This document shows, in pieces, positions 54,835 to 64,000 of a stretch of 64,000 bases of DNA. The number at the start of each line of letters is the position of its first letter. The stretch's first letter is position 1. The stretch comes from Talinum fruticosum (Eukaryota > Streptophyta > Magnoliopsida > Caryophyllales > Talinaceae): NCBI GenBank assembly GCA_021018815.1, contig JAITYX010000028.1, positions 5,783,001 to 5,847,000 on the forward strand, written 5' to 3'. The notes beneath the pieces are model-generated. The model saw only the letters and a program-made list of their open reading frames with translations, was not told where the DNA came from and searched no databases. Position numbers and translations under genes: made by a program.

Positions 54835-56275
54835 CGAAGGTTTGCTCTTGGAGAGTCTTGGTCACCCCGGGGAGGGGGTGAATAGGGTGATGACGAAATT
54901 TTAACAAACTTAGAAGATTTAAGCTTGAAAAGAATAATCAAGACAAGTGTAAGTATAGATTGGACTCGTAAAAGTATGAACTCGGATTTATGTGGAAACC
55001 CTCATGGGGCAGAAAACCACGGTCGGTGCTAGTCCAAGCACCAAGTGAAATCCACCATTTTGAATCCACAAAATACAGCAGATTGACTCAACCAGAATTG
55101 CTCCCTTAAATAATTCCTTACGAGTTTTCCTAGACTCGAAATTCCCTTATCTCGATCTAGTACTTCCTAACCGAGGTAACCTTTACAGACTAGGGACAAT
55201 TGAGCTGAGTAAACCCTTACAGCTCAGTCAAGGGACCTTACTTAGAGAGTAAGAAAGAGTATGTAACCGATTAGAAGACTTTACAACTAAGAAAGTATGA
55301 ATTACAAATTTGGAGTTGTACGAAGATTGAATGAGTATTATACAAAGAGATATAATTTCAAAAATGTGTTCGAGCAATCTTCAAGTCTTGAGAGTTGACT
55401 TCTATTTATTGATGACCAAGTAGATTAGCCATTGTGACTAGTTTACGAACGAAGTCCTTTGTGTCCGTTGTAACAGTTCTTCCGAGTGACTCACAAAAGA
55501 TCTGTTGAGATATGAACATTGTGCAACGGTGCTTGACTCCTAAGGGTGTTCCAATCAACTGGTGTTGTCTCGAAAGGTAGGGTGGAAACCATTTTAGCTT
55601 AGCATTGAAGTTTTCCAGTTTTGAAAATAGACAACCCCGACACGGCGTCCGGGCCTTGTTCATAAGTAGAAAAACCTTGCTCGCTGGTGATTGACAGCTT
55701 GAAACCGGTTACTTTTGTATTTCAAAAATGAGATAACCTCATTTAGATAACCTACAAAAGTAAACAATTTTGGTTCTCAAAGTATAAAATACTTGGTCCA
55801 TGATTAGGCACTCGATAATAATTTAATTATGATAATTAAGTGCAAAATTATCTCGAGGCTTAGAAGAATGGAATTTTTGAATCTAATATTCATTATACTC
55901 AAATTCCATTAGAGTAAATCTTAAGAAAGATCAAGTTATAAGAGTGAGAAAATATCGAGTATAAGTACTTGATATAGACAAATAACTCTCAAACAAACAT
56001 GCTCGACTTAAAAATAGGACTTAACACTCGTAATTCACTTTGCTTTGAAATATGTAGTCAAAACTCGGATATGAAGTGTTCGAGAGATTATTTGAATCAT
56101 GCGATAAATCGAGTGGTGTCCGAGTGACTCGAAACATCAATGAAAGTTGATGGAGAAGAATGTGTTGTCCGAGTCGATCGAATTGAATGAAAACATATGC
56201 AATTGTTTCTATAGTACTCGGAATGACTTGTAATCAAAACCTAGGAGGGATGAGGTTTGTACCTGTGTTTGGTAG
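54835..56275 (-). mobile_element. Copia LTR inserted in the RT of copy 3, minus orientation, right end cut
   Basis: It starts CGAAGGTTTGCTCTTGGAGA (TG changed to CG) directly after the RT codons for NGYI and matches the 51086 copy throughout. The last roughly 40-60 bp of the LTR are absent because the chromovirus LTR begins at 56276. The rest of the LTR and of the copia RT should lie beyond the window's right edge, after the chromovirus. Confidence 0.8.
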
Positions 56276-58911
56276 TGTAACAACCCGACCCTAAACCACA
56301 TTGTTTATTTAATTAATTCAGTAATTATAAGATTTATATGATTGAGCGCGCACACTTCAATTCGACATTTTATATTTAAAGTATCTTTATACATACGTTA
56401 TGCCGTTAAGGCGACGAAGTGGCCCTAATAAAAATCTCATAATAAAGTTACAATTTGTGAATGTCATTGTTAAAATAAAATTAAGAAGTAACAATAATAA
56501 TAATAATAAATAAATAAATAAATATAGGTAAACATATAAAAATAAAAGTAAAAATAAAATAAATAAGCCAGATTTTTTTAGAAAAATCCAGATACAAGAG
56601 TTATCCGGAATTAAGTAAGAAAAAAAAAAAATAGTGAGGCGGTTAAAACCAAAATAAGCGAGCAAGTTCAATTCCATTGCCTCACCGCCTTCCCTCCTCC
56701 CGTCCTCCCCTGCTTCCCCTGCTCCTCCCGTCCTCCCCTGCTTCTTCTTCCCCGTGGGCACCTTCTCCGGCCACCGGCGCCGGCGACGCCGGCGGGAGAC
56801 CAGCGCCGGCCGCCTCTCGTCTCCCCCTCTCTCGCTTCCTCCCTCTCTCGCGCTCTCGCTGCCTCTCCCTTCCTCCCGCTAGGCGCTGCGGGAATCCTCT
56901 GCCGCGGCTCGCTTGGCAGCCCAACCCCAGCCGCAGCGCGCGCAGAGCTTGTCGCAGCCTCCGCCGGTGGTTGCCGGTGCAGCTCCGTCCACCGCCGCCC
57001 TCTGCTCGTCCTCCTCAACTTCTTCTCTCCAAATCTGAAGGTAAACATGCTAAACCCTAAATTATCAAGTTTCGATTTATTTAGGCAATTGTAATTATAA
57101 ATTGAAGCATATGACTTAGAAGTATATGTTGAGTGAATTTGAAGATCGATTTTGAGAAATTCGATTTGGTGTGGATGGTGGAGTTGTGGCTTTGATGGAT
57201 GGATTATGTATAAATGCGAAGGAATGAAATTGTTATTGAGAAATTATAATGTAGAGAACGAAATTAGGGATGTTTAGTTATGTAATTAGGTATCGAATGA
57301 ATTCCGAGATTTGGAGGATGACGATATTGAGCAAACGTGGGGCGAGTATATGCATAGGTTGAATTGGCTAAAGTGTAACTGCGTGAAGTTTAAGAAAATA
57401 GTTCAAATGTTAAGCATGCGTAATTGTGATTGGGAATGTGAGTTTTGTGGGGAGATAATGCCACGACCTTAAGATGATATATGTATGAATTTGAGCAATA
57501 TGGTTAATTGTGAAGCCTCCATGTAGAAAGGCATTGGTAGATTGAGTAATCACTTGGCTATAAGTTTGAAGTCGATGAAAGAAGGAATAAAGAAATTACG
57601 TTGGGAGTGAGGATCGAAAGATAAGTTGGGCTGGCAGATTAATTGAATTAGTGGCATCAAATAAGAATAATAATAATAATGCTAATAGTAATGACGACAA
57701 CAATGTGGGTAGCGAGTCATAAGAATTATTAAGAGCGTGTTTCACATCTTTTTAATAAATGTAATGACGATAAGTGATTGATCATACATGTATATATATA
57801 CATCTTTTCCATTCACGCAACAAATGCACTCGAACTACATAAGTAACATTAGTTATCCGATTAGCTTAATCGATTACATAACAAATGAAGAAAATAAATC
57901 AAATTACCAACGACTATACGAACTCAAGCATTAAAATTCAAGAAAAACATTATTAACAAGGAAATCCATTTGAAACAGAACCGAGGCCACTTCGGTCGCC
58001 GAAAGCTAGCAACTTAAATTTTCATAAAAAGGGGAGAAAGCAAACAACCTCGGTTCGAGCACGTTCATTGCCTGTACCTTTCGAAAACTCACATATTTCA
58101 TCAAATCTCAATATTTCTTATATATATAAATAACTATGAATCATTTACAAGGCAAGTTTTGCCACCTAATTAAGTGGTCCCCGCCCAATTATCAATTACC
58201 AAGGGCTTAGGCCCGCCAATTATACCGCGCGGCGTCAACTCGGGTTATCGATCGGCCGGGGGTGACACCTGTTCAACGATCGTATCAATTACCAAGGGTT
58301 CCACTTCCGAGATAATAACCAGCAAGCAATTTTACTTATATTCTCTACCCCCGATTTCAAACTAAAATGAATTGAAATGCGCGCGCTCAATCAATATGTT
58401 TCAAAATTATTTTACTCGTGCAGGAATGTTCGTACTCGAGTTTCGACTCATTCTTTGAATTATTTTGATGTTTTGTTTTTAGGAAAAGCATCGGTGAACG
58501 GCCCATTGCATAAGAAGCTCGAAGGGAGCGAGGACTTAGCTGGATATTCCATTATCACTGTCCTGTGCGGGATTAGGTGCTGACAGTGATTCTCGTCCAC
58601 GCTAATTTTGGGTTTGACTTCGGGTTGTAATTAAGTGTTGCACATTTCCTATCGCAGATCGTTGTAATGGTCACTAACGTTTGTAAATAGGTAGCGAACC
58701 GTGCTTGGGATTGGTTACTTAAGTAGTCGGGATGACACCACGAGACGCAGCTGAGGCATGACCTCTAGACACCTGTCTATTATGGTATTTTAATTCGGCC
58801 TTGTCCTTTTGTTAGGGCGGCGTAACGCCTTCGATCGGTAACTTCAGCTGCAACCTTACCTAATATTCTCGGGTTAGGGGATTATTAAGTAATGGTAGCT
58901 GGGGCGTTACG
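56276..58911 (+). mobile_element. 5' LTR of a Ty3/gypsy chromovirus-like element
   Basis: It begins TGTAACAACCCGACCC and ends near GGGGCGTTACG, an inverted terminal pair, four bases before a primer site. Length is about 2.64 kb. A GC- and CT-rich block at 56690-57040 ends in TCTGAAG|GTAAAC, which resembles a leader exon with a splice donor. The frames it opens on both strands are compositional. Short frames at 58174 and 58377 are not supported. The preceding five bases GGTAG are the likely left half of a target duplication whose mate is outside the window. Confidence 0.8.
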
Positions 58912-58915
58912 GTTG

Positions 58916-58931
58916 TGGTATCGGAGCCGAG
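58916..58931 (+). other. Primer binding site, initiator tRNA-Met type (chromovirus)
   Basis: TGGTATCGGAGCCGAG, one mismatch from the initiator tRNA-Met complement over 13 bases, lies four bases after the LTR end. Confidence 0.88.
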
Positions 58932-59591
58932 TTTAGAAATCACTTGTGAGCAATAGGATCCTAAAGTGTCGGGGTTTGACCTTTAGGAAGATTACGTGGC
59001 TATTATTTACTCAAATTGTCGTTTTGGGGACTTGTGGATGTAGTATAGTTAATATTGGATTTACTTAAGTCGCCGACATGCCTATCCTATGCTTTTAAGT
59101 CTTGCAGCTTGTAATTAAGTTCATATAATTTGTTTCGGATGCATTATGGATTATTTATGATTGTCTTCAACTCTAATGTATATTGGTTGGACCCGGCGTG
59201 TGGCCGATGAGTTGTGTACTCCGAGCGTGTGGCTCGTTGAGTGATATTGTGCTTTTATGCAGGAATTTAAAGCCTTAAGTTTAGGGGATAGACCATATTA
59301 CAAACAGAGCTCTGCTAGAAATTTTTAGGGAATATCGACTCTTTTAGAAAATTTCCTTTATTACCTTTAAGTTGGAATTAGAAAGCGAAGCGACGCCTGA
59401 ATAAGCCTTGGGTTTTCCTTTAATTGAGGATTTCCCAAGCGATGAAAGTTCCAGAGATTGATGATTTAACATATAGGATTTTAAAGTGTTGTAATTTGAT
59501 GTTATGGACAATTATATGATTATCGACTTTATTATTTATTGAAGATCCGTAAATCCCGGTTGGTTCGAGATGATTTTCTTTGCTTGTTTAG
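58932..59591 (+). other. Chromovirus leader, with sequence shared with LTR B
   Basis: No coding frame. At 59190-59360 the sequence matches the reverse complement of about 7880-7700 in LTR B, including CTCCGAGCGTGTGGCTCGT and, 30 bp before it in an eroded form, GGCGTGTGGCC. The match continues into CATATTAC and CTCTGC. The shared part is internal to the element here but lies within LTR bounds there. Confidence 0.6.
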
Positions 59592-60253
59592 ATGAATCAT
59601 GCAGGAGCTCCTTTGGATCGCTATGCTTGTCTACATGCTTCCGAGCACCCCTGTGGCTGCACACATATCTCATCTTTACGCTTGCATGCTAGAACATATG
59701 CGGGACCCTTTATCGAGTTTCAGAGCTCACTTGTGCGAGCACGTCGGGTTACGTGGTCCACGCCACCTGTGGCCCCGTGGGATGAGTTTAGGTCTCGATA
59801 TCATGACTTCATGGTGACAGGGGACCACTGGAGCCGACACAGCTAGGTTTCAAATACGGGGATTTGGGCCACCATTACCAATGAACTTCTAGTTAGAGAG
59901 AATCCGGAGCATAGGGGGTTAATTACGAGACATTACAGCTTTTCTTTCCCCTACTTGCACGACCCATCACCCTCTCCACCTGAGCCTGTAGAGGGATCAC
60001 CATCACCCCCACCTGCACCTGGTCCCCAGCGAGCCACCAGCTTTCCCTCCGCAGTCGGATTCCGAGGATAGCACTGGAAGTTGAGCCCATGCACGATCCG
60101 TGTGACGGCCCCGAGGATTATGGAGGAGTTCATGTTGTTATAAACATACCGCAGTCGCCCGAACTTGTCATATTAAGCTCGGACGAGGAGGTTGATGCGG
60201 AGGAGGACCTTGAGATACGAGGAGTATGGGAGCGGAGGAGAGGACCAAGGTGA
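59592..60253 (+). pseudogene. Uncharacterised ORF between primer site and gag
   Basis: Starting at ATG 59592, the frame reads through 84 codons (MNHAGAPLDRYACLHASEHP, FRSRYHDFMVTGDHWSRHS) to TAG at 59844. It continues in the same frame for about 90 more codons with VRENPEHRGLITRHYSFSFP and a proline-rich stretch (PSPSPPEPVEGSPSPPPAPG). After a shift near 60028, PPAFPPQSDSEDSTGS and then VVINIPQSPELVILSSDEEV and DAEEDLEIRGVWERRRGPR end at 60253. The consistent progression from a His/Cys-bearing basic part to a proline-rich and an acidic tail suggests a real protein of about 215 residues that has recently decayed. I recognise no domain. It is on the sense strand and upstream of gag. Confidence 0.55.
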
Positions 60254-60775
60254 CGTAGAGTTGATTTATATCGATTCGATTCGAGGCGACGAAGACTAAT
60301 GGGACTCGGATATCGACCCTACGCGAGGTCACTAGTGTTGTGACCGAGGCTCCGTTTTGTTGGGAACTTGTATATATAGGGCAGTAGTCTATGGTTGGTA
60401 TAATTTTTGGGTATGTTTGTATAAATGATGTATGTACATATGACAAGCCAACCAACCTAACTTAAACGAGTGGTGTCGCCTAATTTTGGGGTTACCGGGC
60501 GACTTCGATTAGGGCTAACTATGATCTCTTTTGGATAGAAGGAAGGACAAGAAGGGGGAGAAAAGTACAAAACTTAATCTATGGTGGATGTTGCGGGGTG
60601 AAATCTAACATGTAATTTTGATGCTATTTGTGTATGTAAGTGCAATGAGAATAGTTTTAACTAAATGATGTGATGTTTTGAATAGGTAACATTTTGTTTT
60701 GAAGGAAAAACATGTATATATATATGTACATATATGTGGACATTATTAAGCAAACTTGTATTCATGTGATTCAGC

Positions 60776-61747
60776 ATGTCCGAGGCAAAAAGTAACAACA
60801 TCACTCAGAATGTGGCGGCACACGTGGGCAACGATCAAGGTAGTAAAGACCCGGCATTAGAAACTCCTCCCAACCCACAGCAAAGCCGTGGTGAGACCCA
60901 ACTCTGTGTCCTCGGGGGTTCCACTGACCACTAATGACCCGGACTCACTGGAGAAATTTAGTAACGAGTTAATGAAAAGGATTCCCCCTACGCCTATTGA
61001 ATCCACTTCTAAGCCCGACAAGTTAGGCGATAGAGTTGCTCGACGCAATCCTAAGACTTATGACGGGAAAGTCGAACCGGTGGAGTTAGAAGAATGGATT
61101 AGAGAGATGGAAAAGATATTTGCGATCGTTGAGGTCCCTGGAGAAAAAGGGTCAATATAGGGACTTATTACCTGATCGGTGAAGCGAGATATTTGGTGGA
61201 GCACAACGAAAAACAAATTTCAAAGTTGTGAGTTGACTTGGGAGAAATTTCTAGAAGAGCTGAGAGCAAAGTTCTACCCAACCTCGGTCCGACGTCGAAA
61301 AGAAAAAGAGTTTACGGAGCTGAGAATGAATAATAACATGACAGTGACGCGGTATGCGAGTCAATTCATGAAGCTATCTAGATTTGCCCCGGATTTTGTA
61401 GCTACTGAAAGAATGAAGATGTTAAGATTCGAGGAAGGCTTGGCCCACTATATTCAACATTAGCTTGCTGGTCGACCTATCAAAGATTGTCAAGAAGCTG
61501 TATGAGAGAGCTGCAGAGGTTGAGCGAGTTAAGAGCGAATTAAGGGCCTCCAACCACGGGAACCTGAAGAGGAAAGGGGACAATACAAGTGAGGGTGTAG
61601 CTCAAAAGAAACCTGCTACTGGCTTTAGCAAGAGTCGCACTGTAGCTGCCCCGGAACCACGTAGCAAGTGTGGCCGGACCAATCATACCACACCGGAATG
61701 TCGCATTGGTACCAATAAGTGTGTTTGGTGCGGTAGCCCGAACATCT
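60776..61747 (+). pseudogene. Ty3/gypsy gag (chromovirus-like)
   Basis: ATG at 60776 opens MSEAKSNNITQNVAAHVGND. A shift at about 60885 leads to NSVSSGVPLTTNDPDSLEKF and NPKTYDGKVEPVELEEWIRE (retrotransposon gag domain). A second break at about 61158 precedes LTWEKFLEELRAKFYPTSVR, RRKEKEFTEL and VTRYASQFMKLSRFAPDFVA. After a stop at 61461 come a coiled part (LYERAAEVERVKSEL) and a zinc-knuckle remnant, SKCGRTNHTTPECRIGTNKC with VWCGSPN, ending at 61749. Gag would form the particle. The few lesions imply a fairly young copy. Confidence 0.85.
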
Positions 61748-64000
61748 AATAAACGTGTGCCCAAAAAGACGCAAAGCTGTAGAAAAGGGAAGCTGCGAGG
61801 CCCCGATGCCGCCACGTCGGGGACTTGCACCACCCCAAAACCGGTGACCGTAGGGCGAGCATACGTGATGTACAGGAAGGAAGCGGCTGCCTCGGGAGCG
61901 GTTATTCTTGGTACACTCTTTCTAAACTCAAAGCCTTTTTATGTTTTATTTGATTCGGGTGCTACCCATTCATTTATATCTACCCAGTGCTGCCTCCCAG
62001 CTACATTTAAAAATCATAAGACTCCAATTGAGTGTCACATTGGGTTACCAAACGGAAAAGTAGTAGAATGTTTGATTCTCTACCAACATGTTCCCCTAGT
62101 CATAAGCGGAGAGTTGTTGCCTGTAAACTTAATCCAATTTGATCTTTCAGAATTTGATATGATTCTAGGAATGGATTGGTTGGCAACTCATGAAGCAAAA
62201 ATAGATTGTAAAGGTGGTACGGTTATTTTAAAGGGGTCAAGAGGGAAGGAAGTATGCTTTCATGGTGAAAAAGATACAAAGAAATATTACGTAATTTTGG
62301 TTATGAAGGCTAACAAGCTATTAAGACATGGTTGTACGGGATACCTATCTTATGTTATCGAGAATAGGAATGATAACATAAACATAGAAGACATACCTAT
62401 AGTATGTGAGTTTCCGGACGTATTTCCTAGGGATCTACCTGGCCTACCTCCTCGAAGGGAGATGGATTTTGAAATTGAACTAATTCCGGCGCACAACCTA
62501 TCTCTAAAGCGCCATATAGAATGGCCCAGCCGAACTTAAAGAGTTGAAGGCCCAACTTGATGAACTGTTACAAAAAGGATTCATTAGGCCTAGTGTGTCA
62601 CCTTGGGAGCTCCAGTCCTATTTGTGAAAAAGAAGGATGGAACTTTGAGATTATGTGTGGATTATAGGGAGTTGAACAAGATAAGCTGTCAAGAATAAAT
62701 ATCCCCTACCTAGAATCGACGATTTGTTTGATCAACTGCAAGGGGCTGGAGTGTTTTCGAAAATAGACTTGAAATACGGGTATCAACAACTTAGAATTAA
62801 ACAGGAAGATATCCCTAAAACTGCCTTTAGAACCAGGTATGGGCATTATGAGTATACGGTGATGCCTTTTGGACTTGCCAATGGCCCTGCTGCATTCATG
62901 GATCTCATGAACAAAATTTTCAGGCCTTATCTAGATAAATTTGTGGTGGTATTTATTGATGACATTCTCATATATTCTAAAGATAAGGGAGAACATGCTT
63001 GAGCATCTAAGGATAGCATTGCAAACCTTGAGAGAACACCAACTGTATGCTAAATTACAAAAATGTGAATTTTGGTTAGAAGAGGTGGCATTTTTAGGGC
63101 ACGTTGTGTCTAAAGAAGGGATTAAGGTCGACCCTCACAAAGTGAAGGCGGTAATCGAATGGCCTAGACCAACCAATGTTACGAAGTGAGAAGTTTTCTT
63201 GGGATGGCGAGGATATTATAGGAGATTTGTACAAGATTTTTCGAAGATAGCTACACCATTGACCAATTTGTTGAAGAAAACAACAAAATTTACGTGGTCG
63301 AGATAAGTGTGAGGAGGCCTTTGAGGAGTTGAAGAAAAGGTTAACCACAGCCCCTATTCTTACCGTACCAGTTGAAGGTAAAGAGTACACTTGTCTATAG
63401 TGATGCCTCTAGAAATGGGTTAGGATGCGTGTTAATGCGGGATGACAGGGTCATAGCTTATGCGTCCCGACAACTCAAACCATATGAAAGGAATTATCTA
63501 ACCCATGATTTGGAATTGGTCTGCTGTTGTATTTGCTCTAAAAATTTGGAGGCATTACCTATATGGGGCAACTTGTAAGATTTATATCGATCATCGAGCT
63601 TAAAGTACATTTTTACCCAAAAGGAAATCAATTTAAGGCAACGCCGCTGGTTGGAGTTACTTAAGGATTATGACTTACAAATACAATACCATCCAGGGAA
63701 AGCCAATGTCGTGGCTGATGCATTGAGCAGAAAGACACAACATAGTTTGAATGCGATGATAGTAACTCAACCCAGGGTATTACAGGACCTTCAGAATATG
63801 AATGTTGAATTAGTCTCAAAGGGACACATAGATGGATTCCTGGCGGGAATAGAGGTACAACCTACTATAATGAAAGAAATCCAAGTGGGCCAAAATGAAG
63901 ATGTTGAGTTGGAAAAGATTAAACAAAATATTAAAAAGGAAAATCCCCGGGTTTAAAATACATGAAGATGGAACCTTAAGGTTTCGAACCGCTTATGTTT
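61748..64000 (+). pseudogene. Ty3/gypsy pol: protease, reverse transcriptase, RNase H (continues past the window)
   Basis: The protease is in the frame of 61670-62539: YVLFDSGATHSFISTQCC and SEFDMILGMDWLATH, followed by the linker PDVFPRDLPGLPPRREMDFE. RT begins [20 protein letters not shown] at about 62535. After a one-base break near 62612 come [38 protein letters not shown] and the active-site motif [13 protein letters not shown] at about 62940. Next is [20 protein letters not shown] (63098). RNase H starts [14 protein letters not shown] (63387) and ends [16 protein letters not shown] (63681). Breaks occur near 62530, 62680, 62997, 63188, 63305 and 63578. The frame at 63651-63956 closes with the linker towards integrase. 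Integrase, chromodomain and 3' LTR are outside. The [11 protein letters not shown] ending and RT wording fit the Tekay/Del group of chromoviruses, inferred without the chromodomain in view. Confidence 0.87.

Noticed and set aside
56668..57060. Overlapping frames of about 125 codons on both strands
   Set aside because: GC-rich LTR leader block; Arg/Gly/Glu-rich on one strand and Pro/Ser/Arg-rich on the other, so compositional.

Overview
This window is plant nuclear DNA, most likely from a eudicot. The evidence is one intron-bearing plant gene with clean GT-AG splice sites, several plant-type LTR retrotransposon families (Ty1/copia with a UBN2-type gag, Ty3/gypsy Tat-like and chromovirus-like), MULE, hAT and CACTA-type DNA transposons, and degenerate plant mobile domain (PMD) genes. 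There is no bacterial signature, no CRISPR array, and no rRNA or tRNA gene that I can support. I could not assign a species.

The only gene I consider intact is a GID4/Vid24 homologue, the substrate receptor of the GID/CTLH ubiquitin ligase. It lies on the plus strand with CDS 27991-40730 in eight exons and encodes 214 residues. Its second intron is 9.37 kb and holds a stack of transposons. They are a 267-bp MITE, a solo copia-type LTR with its 5-bp target duplication, a 1.3-kb Pack-MULE carrying a piece of a condensin II CAP-G2-like gene (inside that LTR), a second AT-rich insertion in the same LTR, a LINE scrap, and a 580-bp hAT-like element. The acceptor of intron 3 is duplicated in tandem.

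Left part (1-27 kb): LTR-like sequence and a minus-strand LTR (1-2873); two decayed PMD genes (about 2960-6706); a Tat-like integrase remnant cut by a 2.9-kb solo LTR (6830-10497); an LTR of a family beginning TGTAGACACC, interrupted by a further LTR (10498-14370); unassigned sequence; two tandem fold-back units and a CACTA-type end (15.2-17.7 kb); the leader, tRNA-Arg primer site and LTR of a minus-strand Tat-like element (17.7-21.4 kb); and two nested minus-strand copia elements with gag and LTRs (21.4-26.3 kb).

Right part (41-64 kb): a chromovirus-type LTR (41.7-44.3 kb); a minus-strand Tat-like pol remnant split by a solo TGTAGACACC-type LTR and then cut by a plus-strand copia element (44.35-54.8 kb). 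That copia element carries two minus-oriented LTRs of its own family, one with a perfect 5-bp target duplication. From 56276 to the window end there is a plus-strand Ty3/gypsy element. It has a 2.6-kb 5' LTR, an initiator-Met primer site, an extra decayed ORF upstream of gag, and then gag, protease, RT and RNase H broken by a few frameshifts or stops. It runs off the window.

The order of insertion can be partly read from who interrupts whom. Tat-like pol is oldest, then the TGTAGACACC-type LTR and copia insertions, then the copia solo LTRs, then the chromovirus. Boundaries marked approximate come from sequence comparison between copies by eye.
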